From: a virus
Direction: 5' to 3' (one strand)
Length of the DNA stretch: 64,000 nucleotides
Virus record (IMG/VR): IMGVR_UViG_3300042564_001469
Span: 1-64,000 of that record
Position 1 is the first letter of the stretch. Every line of letters starts with the position of its first letter. Below the pieces are notes generated by a model, which saw only the letters and a list, made by a program, of their open reading frames with translations, was not told where the DNA came from and made no database searches. This document shows positions 34,392 through 43,604 of the stretch, piece after piece. Made by a program: the position numbers and the translations under genes.

Positions 34392-35453
34392 ATGAATCAA
34401 GAACAAATTTCAAAAGTAGAACGTTCTATTGAGAACATGCGAAACAAACAAAATCGGATTTATTTTTTGGTACAAGACACTAAAGGAAACGCTAAGGCTT
34501 CTGTTAGATATATTTACCAAATGGCGATGTCCTTAAAAGAATCTGGATATAATTCCATTATATTACACGAAAAACCAGATTACCAAGGTGTGTCTGAGTG
34601 GTTAGGTGAACACTATATGACAGAGTTACCACATAAATCAATTGACGGTACTAGTCTTGAGATTTCACCAGAAGATTTATTGGTTATACCAGAAATCTAT
34701 GGTTTTGTTATGGAACAAATTAAAAACGCACCTTGTGGTAAAATCGTTCTTTGTCAATCATACGATTATATTTTTGATGGTTTACAACCAGGTGAGAATT
34801 GGTCAAATTTTGGTTTTTTAAAATGTATTACAACATCACAAAGACAAAAAGAATGGGTAGAAAAAACAATGAGAAATGTTTCTGTTGATGTTGTTGAACC
34901 AGTAATTACTGACAACTTCAAAAAACAAGCATTACCTCCTAAAACAATTATTAATATCCATACAAGAGATCATAGAGATACTACAAACACAATTAAAGCG
35001 TTTTATTCTAGGTTTCCACAATATAGATGGTTTACCTTTAGAGATTTAAGAGGATTGTCTGAAGAAGAATTTGCACAAAGAATGTCTGAAAGTTTTGTTT
35101 CAGTTTGGGTTGATGATAATTCCGCTTATGGTACGTTTCCACTAGAATCAATTAAAATGGGAATTCCTGTTGTTGGTGTAGTACCAAATATGATTCCAGA
35201 ATGGATGAACGAAAACAATGGTATTTGGATTAACAATAAAAATATTTTAGTTGATGTTATCGCAGACTACATCCAAAATTGGTTAGAGGATAATGTTAGT
35301 CCCGAATTATACACTGAAATGGATAAAACAGCGGAGTCATTAATAACAAGTGAAACATTCACAGAAAACGTAGTATCAACGTTTGATAAAATGATTACAA
35401 CAAGATTAACTAGTTTTGAAGAACAATTAAATAAATTAGAAACAATTGAATAA
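34392..35453 (+). CDS. GT-B-type glycosyltransferase
   Basis: 353 residues. N-terminal half QNRIYFLVQDTKGNAKASVR and YNSIILHEKPDYQGVSEWLG, then acceptor-side segments; C-terminal half has the donor pattern STESFVSVWVDDNSAYGTFP and LESIKMGIPVVGVVPN. Looks like a GT4-family member with a weak donor site. Followed 1 nt later by a GT-A gene. Confidence 0.75.
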   Translation: MNQEQISKVERSIENMRNKQNRIYFLVQDTKGNAKASVRYIYQMAMSLKESGYNSIILHEKPDYQGVSEWLGEHYMTELPHKSIDGTSLEISPEDLLVIPEIYGFVMEQIKNAPCGKIVLCQSYDYIFDGLQPGENWSNFGFLKCITTSQRQKEWVEKTMRNVSVDVVEPVITDNFKKQALPPKTIINIHTRDHRDTTNTIKAFYSRFPQYRWFTFRDLRGLSEEEFAQRMSESFVSVWVDDNSAYGTFPLESIKMGIPVVGVVPNMIPEWMNENNGIWINNKNILVDVIADYIQNWLEDNVSPELYTEMDKTAESLITSETFTENVVSTFDKMITTRLTSFEEQLNKLETIE

Positions 35454-35454
35454 T

Positions 35455-36255
35455 ATGGAAAATAAAATATCAGTAGTATTACCAATTAAAAGTGGTAAAT
35501 TAGCACAATTTGATGAATACTTCGCAAAAAGTGTGTTGTCAGTTAAAAATCAAGAATCATATGTTAATGAATTAGTGATAGTTCATACTGATGAGGATTT
35601 GTTAGTTAATTTTTTAGACAAATTTGACTTTAGTGGTTTAACAGTTAATCGTGTTTTATGGACAGAAAGTCCTAGTTTTGCAGAACAAGTTAACGAAGGT
35701 GTTAAACAATCAACAAGTAAATGGGTGTCGTTATTAGAATTTGACGATGAATATTCAAATATTTGGTTTAAAAACGTTAAAAATTATATGGATATTTACA
35801 AATCTGTTGATGCGTTTTTACCAATTGTTGTTGATGTTGATGAAAAAGGTGTTTTCGCAGGGTTTACAAACGAAGCAACTTTTGCTGCAAACTTTACAAC
35901 TGAGATGGGTATCTTAACAAACGAAACATTACAGACATATCAAAACTTCCAAATATCGGGTCTTGTTATCAGTAAGGATAAATTTTTAGAATATGGTGGA
36001 TTTAAATCAAATATGAAATTAACATTTGGTTATGAGTTCTTTTTACGAATGACAAATTCATCAGTTAACTTTATGACAATACCAAAAATCGGTTACAAAC
36101 ATATGAATATGCGTGAAGGATCTATATTTTGGAATTACAAGTATAGTGAAGACAGATTGGTTGAGGATGAGGTAAAATTTTGGATTGATTCAGCAAGAAA
36201 GGAATATTTATTTATTACTCAACGAGAGATAAATTATGACCCCCAAGAAGTTTAA
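35455..36255 (+). CDS. GT2-like (GT-A) glycosyltransferase
   Basis: 266 residues from ATG 35455. ISVVLPIKSGKLAQFDEYFA and QESYVNELVIVHTDE are GT2 N-terminus; acidic motif at KWVSLLEFDDEYSN; YEFFLRMTNSSVNF and GYKHMNMREGS toward the end. Shares its stop with the start of the sigma-factor gene (TAATG). Substrate unknown. Confidence 0.75.
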   Translation: MENKISVVLPIKSGKLAQFDEYFAKSVLSVKNQESYVNELVIVHTDEDLLVNFLDKFDFSGLTVNRVLWTESPSFAEQVNEGVKQSTSKWVSLLEFDDEYSNIWFKNVKNYMDIYKSVDAFLPIVVDVDEKGVFAGFTNEATFAANFTTEMGILTNETLQTYQNFQISGLVISKDKFLEYGGFKSNMKLTFGYEFFLRMTNSSVNFMTIPKIGYKHMNMREGSIFWNYKYSEDRLVEDEVKFWIDSARKEYLFITQREINYDPQEV

Positions 36256-37004
36256 TGTCAGAAAATGAAGGATCACTAGAACAAGGAATTGAAAAGAAAA
36301 AGAAAGGTCGTAAACCAACTCAAAAAAATTATTTTGATGAACCAGAAGAAAATGCTGTTAGAGAGTTTCTAATAACAACTTCAGTTGATGAAAAAAATAA
36401 AATCTATAATGAGTTTTTAAAAGAACCTTTAGACAAAATGATTTCGTCAATAATTAGACGATACAAATTATATAGGAAAGATATGGACTTCAATGAAGTC
36501 CATATGGATACACATTCGTTTTTGATGACTAAAATTGATAAATTTAAACCATCAAAAGAAAAAAAAGCATATTCTTATTTTGGTACTATTTGTAAAAACT
36601 ATCTAATGGGTCAAATACAAAAAGACCAAAAAGAAACAAATAGAAAAATTTCGTATGAAGATATATCTAGTGATTTAGATGGGTTACCTAGTATGGTTTA
36701 TTATATTGATAATGATGATGTGACGACAGAACAAGTCATTATCAAATTTTTAGATGAACTTAAAACTATGTTAGATGATGAGTCAATGATTGATGAAGAA
36801 AGAAGACTAGGAGCTGCGTTGTATGACATATTCTCAAATTATACAAATATATTCCAGGAAACGACAAATAACAATAAGTTCAATAAAAATATTATATTGT
36901 TTGAATTACGTGAAATGACAAATCTTTCAACAAAGGAAATTAGAGTTTCAATTAAAAAATACAAAAAAATATACACAAAAATAATTAACGAAATATATAA
37001 ATAA
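36255..37004 (+). CDS. Late transcription sigma-like factor (gp55-like)
   Basis: 249 residues. Residues about 60-135 (DKMISSIIRRYKLYRKDMDF, SFLMTKIDKFKPSKEKKAYS, YFGTICKNYLMGQIQKDQKE) match the sigma-region-2-like core of T4 gp55-type late sigma factors. A later helix pair (FELREMTNLSTKEIRVSIKKY) could be a region-4-like HTH. gp55 directs host RNA polymerase to late promoters and contacts the sliding clamp. The TATTTAT motif found here is the obvious candidate for its target. Follows the GT-A gene (TAATG overlap). Confidence 0.8.
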   Translation: MSENEGSLEQGIEKKKKGRKPTQKNYFDEPEENAVREFLITTSVDEKNKIYNEFLKEPLDKMISSIIRRYKLYRKDMDFNEVHMDTHSFLMTKIDKFKPSKEKKAYSYFGTICKNYLMGQIQKDQKETNRKISYEDISSDLDGLPSMVYYIDNDDVTTEQVIIKFLDELKTMLDDESMIDEERRLGAALYDIFSNYTNIFQETTNNNKFNKNIILFELREMTNLSTKEIRVSIKKYKKIYTKIINEIYK

Positions 37005-37005
37005 C

Positions 37006-37012
37006 TATTTAT
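37006..37012 (+). promoter_or_regulatory. TATTTAT promoter-like motif after the sigma-like gene
   Basis: Sense sequence ATAACTATTTATTGTTATGG; core 4 nt before the ATG at 37017, so the transcript would be leaderless or nearly so. Confidence 0.5.
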
Positions 37013-37016
37013 TGTT

Positions 37017-37385
37017 ATGGGTAGACCGGCAAAAAAAGAAATAACAACATCAAAAGAATCGATAATCTCGTTAATGCAAGAAATCTATAATGAACTTGTT
37101 GAACAACGTAATACTGCAATTCGTATACAAAATAAAATGTTAACAATGATGAAAGAACCTGAAGATATGACATTGATTGGTCCCGTTATTGAAAAACAAC
37201 AAAAGATTATTAACGATTGTGTTGAAAAAAAATTATCGTTATCTAAATTACAAACACAAATTTGGCAAAAATCGTCAATGAAAGAAGAAGATAATTTCAC
37301 ATTATCAGATTTAGATTTAGATGACGAAATAATGAAATCGTTAATAGATAAAGACACATCAACAAATTATAAATTAAATAAATAA
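37017..37385 (+). CDS. Small helical hypothetical protein
   Basis: 122 residues. Nearly all helical: SIISLMQEIYNELVEQRNTA, QNKMLTMMKEPEDM, IGPVIEKQQKIINDCVEK, ending in an acidic stretch SDLDLDDEIMKSLID. The acidic/hydrophobic tail resembles a clamp-binding tail, but this alone does not identify it. Neighbours: gp55-like factor and a large virion protein. Own promoter-like motif. Could be a coactivator such as gp33 or a structural helper; unknown. Confidence 0.55.
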   Translation: MGRPAKKEITTSKESIISLMQEIYNELVEQRNTAIRIQNKMLTMMKEPEDMTLIGPVIEKQQKIINDCVEKKLSLSKLQTQIWQKSSMKEEDNFTLSDLDLDDEIMKSLIDKDTSTNYKLNK

Positions 37386-37386
37386 A

Positions 37387-39297
37387 ATGCCAGTACCAGA
37401 TATTAATGATGGGTTTAAATCAATTTCTGACAAAGTTACAACAAACAAAAAATATAAAAAAATAAAAGATGATGTTGATAACTTAAAAAAGAAAGCGGGT
37501 TCGTCGTTTGAAAAAGCGAGCGACAAAACCTCAACGACTTTATCTGAAGCGTCTAATTTAAAAAAGAAATACCAAAAAAATTTAAAAACCCAATTAGACA
37601 ATTTACTTGAATTAAAGTTTTTATCAACAGGGTCTGGTAATAATACAAAACAATATTTAAAAAAATCGTTTGTCAAAGCGATTAAAGAATTACAACCAAA
37701 AATAATTGAATTATTAAATCAGGAAGTTATTAAAACCATTGGTTGTTCTCAAGATCAAACATACATTAATCAAACATTATATATTCGTGTAAAGGCGATT
37801 GATTTACAGAATTTATTACGAGAAGACCCAGCAAGTGATATTGGTAAGGTTTTATATGAAAAGGAAGATGTTCAATTTTTTAACTATCCGTTTGCGATGA
37901 ATAAAGAATTATATAACAGAATCCAAAATATTAATCAACCATTTTCAACTGTAGCGGGACAGTCATATAAAGGAAAATCAGGTCAAGAACTTTTTGACAT
38001 AACATATGTTGAGAGTTATGTTGACACAACAACACTTCAAACAATACAAGGAAGTTTTTTTAAAATAGACTTAAAAAATAGAGTTAGTGTTAACAAAATT
38101 ACTGAATTCTTAAAAGATTATTATTCAACTATAACATTTATTGAATATAAAAACTTTTTCGCAAACTTAATGAATCAATTAAGTGGTGCGATATCAATAC
38201 AAAAGGGTGATGGTAAATTAGATCTTGGTGATTTCCAAAAAGTATTGTTGATATTACAAAGAATACTTGGACTATGTTTTGATAAAACAAAAGAAATTGA
38301 CGTTTCAGGTACTGCTAAATTATCTGAAAGCGACGGTATTGATGAATCGTTTTTTGAATTTACCGAAATTGACTTACGTATTATTGATCAAACAATATCT
38401 GATATTAAACTTGGTGTTGTTGAATTTGAAGAATGTGACACCGTTAAATTACCAGTGAATTCTAGTGATATTTTGACAGCGATAAACAATTTAAATTTTG
38501 AAGGTGATGATAATAACAACGCGATAGACCAGTCAAGTAATATTACTGATGTTTTAACTGAAAATCCAGGTTGGTTTCCACTTAAAATTAATATTGATTT
38601 GTCCTTCTTAAAGGAATTCCCAAAGGCGGTTGTTATGACATTATTATCACCAAAAGTTTTATTACCATTATTTATTGCAATTAAAGCATTAGGTGAAAAT
38701 GTTGATAATCAAATAAATTCTTTTATGGATTTTGTAAAACAATTTAAGTCATTTATAGTTAGTCTAACATCTAAAATCAGTGCATTATTTATTGAGATAC
38801 TTGTTGATATAATTAAAAAAGATATCAAAAATTTAATAAGATCTATTATTTCTGACATAACAAATGAGAAATTAAGATTACGTTTAGAGGTTATTCGTTC
38901 ATTAACAGAGGTGTTATTAGCGGTTTTAAATTTGGTTAAAGATTTTAGAGAATGTAAAAGTGTTATTGATGAATTACTTGGGTTATTAAAATTGGCAAAT
39001 AAAGGTTTTGGTAATAGTATACCATATCCATTATTATTGAGTTCGGAATTACTGGATGGTTATTCATCAACAAGAGCATTTTTGAACGTTATTGGTGAGT
39101 TTGAGAAATTAGGCTTACCTACTGGTCCTATGCCTGATGGTAGTCCAAACCTAATGTTAGCGTCAATTAAAGGGATGATGGACGGAATGGATAAAGAAGA
39201 AGCACAAAATGGTAAGTACGCAATTGCGGTTAAACCTTTAGCCGTATTACCAATTGGTATAACACAAGGACAAACTGTTTATGGAAAAAAAATATAA
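37387..39297 (+). CDS. Large virion/baseplate protein of unknown function
   Basis: 636 residues. The N-terminal part (SISDKVTTNKKYKKIKDDVD, KASDKTSTTLSEASNLKKKY) is helical. The middle has beta segments (VNKITEFLKDYY, FQKVLLILQRILGLC). The C-terminal 220 residues are long hydrophobic helices (FPKAVVMTLLSPKVLLPLFI, LTSKISALFIEILVDIIK, TEVLLAVLNLVKDFRE), ending GPMPDGSPNLMLASIKG. Located directly before the OB-fold baseplate-like protein. It may be a baseplate hub or tail-assembly protein; no family recognised. Confidence 0.6.
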   Translation: MPVPDINDGFKSISDKVTTNKKYKKIKDDVDNLKKKAGSSFEKASDKTSTTLSEASNLKKKYQKNLKTQLDNLLELKFLSTGSGNNTKQYLKKSFVKAIKELQPKIIELLNQEVIKTIGCSQDQTYINQTLYIRVKAIDLQNLLREDPASDIGKVLYEKEDVQFFNYPFAMNKELYNRIQNINQPFSTVAGQSYKGKSGQELFDITYVESYVDTTTLQTIQGSFFKIDLKNRVSVNKITEFLKDYYSTITFIEYKNFFANLMNQLSGAISIQKGDGKLDLGDFQKVLLILQRILGLCFDKTKEIDVSGTAKLSESDGIDESFFEFTEIDLRIIDQTISDIKLGVVEFEECDTVKLPVNSSDILTAINNLNFEGDDNNNAIDQSSNITDVLTENPGWFPLKINIDLSFLKEFPKAVVMTLLSPKVLLPLFIAIKALGENVDNQINSFMDFVKQFKSFIVSLTSKISALFIEILVDIIKKDIKNLIRSIISDITNEKLRLRLEVIRSLTEVLLAVLNLVKDFRECKSVIDELLGLLKLANKGFGNSIPYPLLLSSELLDGYSSTRAFLNVIGEFEKLGLPTGPMPDGSPNLMLASIKGMMDGMDKEEAQNGKYAIAVKPLAVLPIGITQGQTVYGKKI

Positions 39298-39298
39298 T

Positions 39299-39514
39299 AT
39301 GGATAAAGTTGAATCAACAAAAGTTATTGAAATTATTAAAGATTATAAATCTAGGTCAAATAAAGATTTAGTTTTGGTGTTAGAATTTGTTAAAAAAGAT
39401 TATGAACTAACCAAAGAAAGTTTATTAAAATTAACAGAACACTTAGATAAGTTAGAAATAACATATAATACAATATTAAAAGAATATGAGTCTAGAAACG
39501 TGGTTCCAAAATAA
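39299..39514 (+). CDS. Small helical hypothetical protein
   Basis: About 71 residues from ATG 39299 (MDKVESTKVIEIIKDYKSRS). An earlier ATG at 39281 would overlap the previous gene by 17 bp. One long helix (DLVLVLEFVKKDYELTKE, LLKLTEHLDKLEITYNTILK). No family. Its 3' end overlaps the next gene start by 29 bp. Confidence 0.55.
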   Translation: MDKVESTKVIEIIKDYKSRSNKDLVLVLEFVKKDYELTKESLLKLTEHLDKLEITYNTILKEYESRNVVPK

Positions 39515-41015
39515 GGTATTATTTCAAGGATATGTAAATGACAATAAAGACCCAAAAATGTTGGGTAGAATTCGTGTTGTTCCAACATTTGAAAGGTATA
39601 CTGATGGTTTACCCGAAAATTGGGACGAAACTAAAGATAAATGGACTGCTAGAGACCCATATATCTGTTTACCACTTTTACCATATTATATTAATCAAGT
39701 ACCAAAAGAACAAGAATATGTTAATATTTTGTTTTATGATAAACGAGAGCGTTTAGATAACAGTAAATTCTATATTCAAGGACCAATCACAAAACCACAA
39801 AATAATTTTTTTGAGTTATATAGTAACTCACAATCAATGTTAGCCAGTGGTGAATTTTTAAAACAAACCGATGATTTAAAAAATCGTGAAACAGGTGTTA
39901 CAAAACCCCAAATTTTTGGGATATATCCAGAACCAGGTGATAACGCATTACTTGGACGTGGGACATCAGATCTTGTTGTTCGTGAGGATTATGTATTGAT
40001 GAGGTCTGGTAAAATTGTACAAGGGAATAATGAGTTACCAATACCTAATGATAAACGAGCGTTTGTCCAAGTGTCAACGTTTGGTTTGGAAAAAGTTCAA
40101 AGTGGTACAACTAAAGTTACAAATGTAATTCAAGAAGTTAAATATGTTAAGAATTTTGTTGAGTGGGAAATAGATAATTTATCCACAACTGGGAATACAT
40201 TTGATGGGACAATAAAATTATATAGTTTAGTTGAAGATGAAAATACAAAACATTTTAGACTATTTCTAACAACAGATTTAACAAATTATATTTCAAACAC
40301 ACTGTATGAATTAAAGTTCACGGGTAAAACAAGTGATGAAACAATTTCATTAATTAATCAATTTATACAAGGTGTTAATAATGGTAAAATCAATATTAAT
40401 GGTTACACAACATATCCAGCACAAGATGGTTTAACATTAGAAAATCAATTTCCGTTTTACTATAGACCAACAATAACAAACACAAATATTACAAATTTAG
40501 CGAGTACGACAGGACAAACTGACGAACAAAATTTTACAATAATATATGATAATGTCAAATTAATTCAATCGGTACCAAATGGTGGTTATGGTTTAGTTTG
40601 GTCAAAAGACGTGTTTGGTGAACAACCAACAATTAAAACAGATACGATTGATGTTACAGGGTTTAAACAAACACCAGTGACATATAGTACAATGGGTGGT
40701 GATTTCCTATATCTGTTGTCGCATAAATCAAAAATACCATCAAAAGGTGAAATTGATTTGAAAGAAACTTTATATGGTATAAATCAAGAAAGATTTACAA
40801 ACGAAATTCAATTAAAAACGGATCCGATGGTAAGAGGTGATCAATTAATGGAGTTAATAACTTTAATTGTTGATTACTTAGCATCACACGTCCACCCCTT
40901 TCCAGGTATTGCTCCAATATCAATTTCAACAGATGGCACATCAATAGAAACTATTAGACAAAAACTTTTAGATAAAGATAATACGATTTTAAATCAAAAT
41001 ATTCGGATTAATTGA
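39486..41015 (+). CDS. Baseplate protein with OB-fold N-terminus (gp5/gpV-like)
   Basis: 509 residues. N-terminal SLETWFQNKVLFQGYVNDNK, KMLGRIRVVPTFERYTDG is an OB-fold entry like T4 gp5 and VgrG-type baseplate hub/spike proteins, with the glycine-Arg-Ile-Arg signature. Later beta-rich segments (KVTNVIQEVKYVKNFVEWEI, YPAQDGLTLENQFPFYYR) and MELITLIVDYLASHVHPF near the end. No lysozyme motif visible. Likely a central baseplate or hub component. Followed by a promoter-like motif and another virion gene. Confidence 0.75.
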   Translation: MSLETWFQNKVLFQGYVNDNKDPKMLGRIRVVPTFERYTDGLPENWDETKDKWTARDPYICLPLLPYYINQVPKEQEYVNILFYDKRERLDNSKFYIQGPITKPQNNFFELYSNSQSMLASGEFLKQTDDLKNRETGVTKPQIFGIYPEPGDNALLGRGTSDLVVREDYVLMRSGKIVQGNNELPIPNDKRAFVQVSTFGLEKVQSGTTKVTNVIQEVKYVKNFVEWEIDNLSTTGNTFDGTIKLYSLVEDENTKHFRLFLTTDLTNYISNTLYELKFTGKTSDETISLINQFIQGVNNGKININGYTTYPAQDGLTLENQFPFYYRPTITNTNITNLASTTGQTDEQNFTIIYDNVKLIQSVPNGGYGLVWSKDVFGEQPTIKTDTIDVTGFKQTPVTYSTMGGDFLYLLSHKSKIPSKGEIDLKETLYGINQERFTNEIQLKTDPMVRGDQLMELITLIVDYLASHVHPFPGIAPISISTDGTSIETIRQKLLDKDNTILNQNIRIN

Positions 41016-41022
41016 TATTTAT
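41016..41022 (+). promoter_or_regulatory. TATTTAT promoter-like motif
   Basis: Sense sequence TTGATATTTATTAAAAAAAA, core 13 nt before the ATG at 41036; it begins at the last base of the baseplate gene stop codon. Confidence 0.55.
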
Positions 41023-41035
41023 TAAAAAAAAGTAA

Positions 41036-42496
41036 ATGTCAATTAATAATTCATATTTTAGTAGAAATAATACATTAATCTCAAATAGTTTTGTAAACAC
41101 TGGTAGAAATCCAGTTGTTGATTTATTTTATGGCGATAGTGGTATCTCAAAACCAGTTGGTTTTAGTCGTTTTATTTTTGATTTAGACTTAACGTTATTA
41201 CGTGAAAAAACAACTCAAGGTATTATATCTACTGGTTGTACATCAAATATGAAACATATTTTGAGAATGACAAACACAAGTTATTTTGATAAAGACTCTT
41301 TAAATGGTACAACGTCACAACAACGATTACGAGCAACATCTTTTGATTTAATTTTATTTAGAATACCATATGCTGATTTTGATTCGGATCAACCACAAAT
41401 TTGGGACGAAGGTGTTGGTTATGATTATTACGATGTTAATACTGAAGTACCTAACGATAAAAATTATTCAGACAGACCATCAAATTGGTATCAAACAACA
41501 ACAATTGGTACTTGGGAACAACCAGGTATTTATGATAACAATAATGGTGGTTCATTCCCATATTCGGGTCTTACAATTGTTGATACACAACATTTTGAAT
41601 TCGGTGACGAAAACGTTGAATTTGATATGACAAATGAAATTAATAACTTACTACAAGGTGGAATACCAAATTGTGTTGGTTGGGGAGTTGCGTATTTACC
41701 ACAAGTTGAGAATTTGAATGGTACCACTAACGCATATTCTGTTGGGTTTTTTACAAGACACACGCAAACATTTTACGAACCATTTTTGGAAACGACATAT
41801 GATGATCTAATTGAAGATGATCGTAATTCATTTTCACTTGGTAAAACAAATAAATTATATTTATACGTTTATGAGGATGGTGACTTTAAAAATTTAGACA
41901 CACCACCAAAAGTAACAATAACAGATTCTTCTGGTGACCCAATCGCAGGTTTAATTAATCTAACCGCGTGTACAAGAACAAAAGGTATTTACGAAATTAC
42001 AATACCACCATTAATCGGATACAAAACACCTTGTACGTTTCAAGACATATGGTCTGACTTAACGATAAATGGATTTTCATTACCCAATGTTTATAATGAT
42101 TTTGTTTTATACCCAATACAGAAAAACATTCAGATCGGTACCTCAACTAACGATCCGTCAATATATGGTTTTGACTTTTTTGGTATTAAACAAGATGAAA
42201 AAATATTAAACACAGATTTAAGAAAAGTTGGTGTGATTATCAAACAAGCCTATACAACAAATAAAATGTTACCAAAGGTTGAAGGATTTTATCGTGTTTA
42301 TGTTAGAGAAGGAAATACTGAAGTACAAGTACAAGATTGGTCAAAACTAAACCGATCACCAAATGAATATTATTTTATGTTTGATACTAGAGATAAAATA
42401 CCAAACGAATATTATATAGATTTAAAAGTGATTTCTTCTGGTGAAGTAAATACTTATAAAAGAACAATAAAATTTCAAATAGTTAATAAAAAATAA
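41036..42496 (+). CDS. Beta-rich virion structural protein
   Basis: 486 residues. Residues 1-250 read like a beta-jelly fold related to DNRLRE-type domains (FSRFIFDLDLTLLREKTTQG, ATSFDLILFRIPYADFDSDQ, FDMTNEINNLLQG). C-terminal half has Ig-like strands (KLYLYVYEDGDFKNLDTPPK, GFYRVYVREGNTEVQVQDWS). Cytoplasmic (no signal). Located beside baseplate genes, so probably a structural protein such as a baseplate or fiber connector. Family not certain. Confidence 0.65.
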   Translation: MSINNSYFSRNNTLISNSFVNTGRNPVVDLFYGDSGISKPVGFSRFIFDLDLTLLREKTTQGIISTGCTSNMKHILRMTNTSYFDKDSLNGTTSQQRLRATSFDLILFRIPYADFDSDQPQIWDEGVGYDYYDVNTEVPNDKNYSDRPSNWYQTTTIGTWEQPGIYDNNNGGSFPYSGLTIVDTQHFEFGDENVEFDMTNEINNLLQGGIPNCVGWGVAYLPQVENLNGTTNAYSVGFFTRHTQTFYEPFLETTYDDLIEDDRNSFSLGKTNKLYLYVYEDGDFKNLDTPPKVTITDSSGDPIAGLINLTACTRTKGIYEITIPPLIGYKTPCTFQDIWSDLTINGFSLPNVYNDFVLYPIQKNIQIGTSTNDPSIYGFDFFGIKQDEKILNTDLRKVGVIIKQAYTTNKMLPKVEGFYRVYVREGNTEVQVQDWSKLNRSPNEYYFMFDTRDKIPNEYYIDLKVISSGEVNTYKRTIKFQIVNKK

Positions 42497-42500
42497 AATT

Positions 42501-42683
42501 ATGGAAGAACCAAGAAGTGCAAATACAGAAACAATCATATGTCAAGAGGTGTGTGATTTAAGTGGGGGTACACGAACTGTATCAGTAATACCACCACACC
42601 CAGAATGGACAGATGGATATGGAACACAAGTAACACAATTAAATATGGTTGTGATTGGTGGTGTAAACGGTTTAAACTCTTAA
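42501..42683 (+). CDS. Small hypothetical protein
   Basis: 60 residues with two Cys (ICQEVCDL). The middle SGGTRTVSVIPPHPEWTDGY and the end QLNMVVIGGVNGLNS are beta-like. No family. Starts 4 nt after the structural gene and ends 2 nt before the DUF5872 gene; tight packing supports expression. Confidence 0.5.
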   Translation: MEEPRSANTETIICQEVCDLSGGTRTVSVIPPHPEWTDGYGTQVTQLNMVVIGGVNGLNS

Positions 42684-42685
42684 TT

Positions 42686-43114
42686 ATGAATATAAATAAT
42701 ATAATCAAAAAAGTACTAAAGGAAGAATCTAAATCTGGTAGATATATGTTTTTTTCTAATTTAGAACAAATGAAACGACAATGTGAAATTCTTTTAGAAA
42801 AAGACGAAGATGAGATTAATTCTATTTTAGAAAATGGTCACGACTGGGCTCAAGATCATATTGCCGAAGCAAAAAACAATATGGATCAGGTATTTGATTT
42901 TATTATGAATGAATTTGAAGGTGAAGACTCTGATGTTATGTTAGAAAACGAAATAACTGAAAAGAAAAAAAAGAACACACCGACAAACCCCGAATTATGG
43001 AAAAAATCATTAGCGTGGGCTAGAGCAAGATATGATGTTTGTCCAAGTGCGTATTGTAATGGTGCCGCGGCAAAACATTATAAAGGTAAAGGTGGTAAGT
43101 GGACAAAAAAATAA
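42686..43114 (+). CDS. DUF5872-like protein
   Basis: 142 residues from ATG 42686; a longer upstream frame would overlap the small gene. Start MNINNIIKKVLKEESKSGRY, then an acidic helical middle, then a conserved C-terminal segment PELWKKSLAWARARYDVCPS and GAAAKHYKGKGGKW, which is the DUF5872 N-terminal-type motif (LWxxxxxxARxxxDVxPSAYxNG). The gene at 43581-44306 carries the other part of that family (CGR, YPKC, QKKRxxEK). Role unknown. Confidence 0.65.
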   Translation: MNINNIIKKVLKEESKSGRYMFFSNLEQMKRQCEILLEKDEDEINSILENGHDWAQDHIAEAKNNMDQVFDFIMNEFEGEDSDVMLENEITEKKKKNTPTNPELWKKSLAWARARYDVCPSAYCNGAAAKHYKGKGGKWTKK

Positions 43115-43158
43115 TTGTAAAAAAATTGTAGTTAATTAAAATAAAATACATATCTTTG
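43115..43158 (+). promoter_or_regulatory. Bacteroidota-type promoter (TTG / TAnnTTTG)
   Basis: TATCTTTG at 43151-43158 matches the Bacteroidota -7 element TAnnTTTG. Candidate -33 TTG at 43126-43128 (22 nt gap) or 43115-43117. The gene starts at 43182, 23 nt after the element. This is unlike the TATTTAT motif used by most units here, so it may be read by host primary sigma. Confidence 0.55.
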
Positions 43159-43181
43159 TCAAACATAAAAAAAATGAAGAT

Positions 43182-43604
43182 ATGAAAAGAATGATTAATT
43201 TTTTTAGACGATTTAAACTGAACATTTATTTAATGTCCAGAAAAAAGAATGGTATTGTTACGACATACGAAGAACAACCAACGTCCTACGAAAAAACCTG
43301 TTTCCAAATTTGTTTAAAAGCAATTAAACATGTGGATTCAAAATTTATGATAGCACCAAAATCTGAAAAAAGATATGTTGAGAATAAAATGATGGATCTT
43401 TTTATTACAATTGATGGTGGTAGGGTAGATTTAACAAATCACGTTTATCATTATAGTGTTAAACTAACAGAAAGAGATCAAGAACGAATTACGTACATTT
43501 TTGATACTGAGACTGAAAAACGTAGATTGTCGTATGAAGATTTAATTAACTCACAAATTAAAAACTCATTACATAACGTATTAGAACGTATTACGAATCT
43601 CTAA
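43182..43604 (+). CDS. Hypothetical protein under a host-type promoter
   Basis: 140 residues. Basic N-terminus (KRMINFFRRFKLNIYLMSRK), then KTCFQICLKAIKHVDSKF, KRYVENKMMDLFITIDGGRV and TERDQERITYIFDTETEKRR. Helix/strand mixture; no family recognised. Its own TAnnTTTG promoter and terminator hairpin (43621-43644) make it a single-gene unit, possibly early-expressed. The 3' end overlaps the convergent DUF5872 gene by 24 bp. Confidence 0.6.
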   Translation: MKRMINFFRRFKLNIYLMSRKKNGIVTTYEEQPTSYEKTCFQICLKAIKHVDSKFMIAPKSEKRYVENKMMDLFITIDGGRVDLTNHVYHYSVKLTERDQERITYIFDTETEKRRLSYEDLINSQIKNSLHNVLERITNL

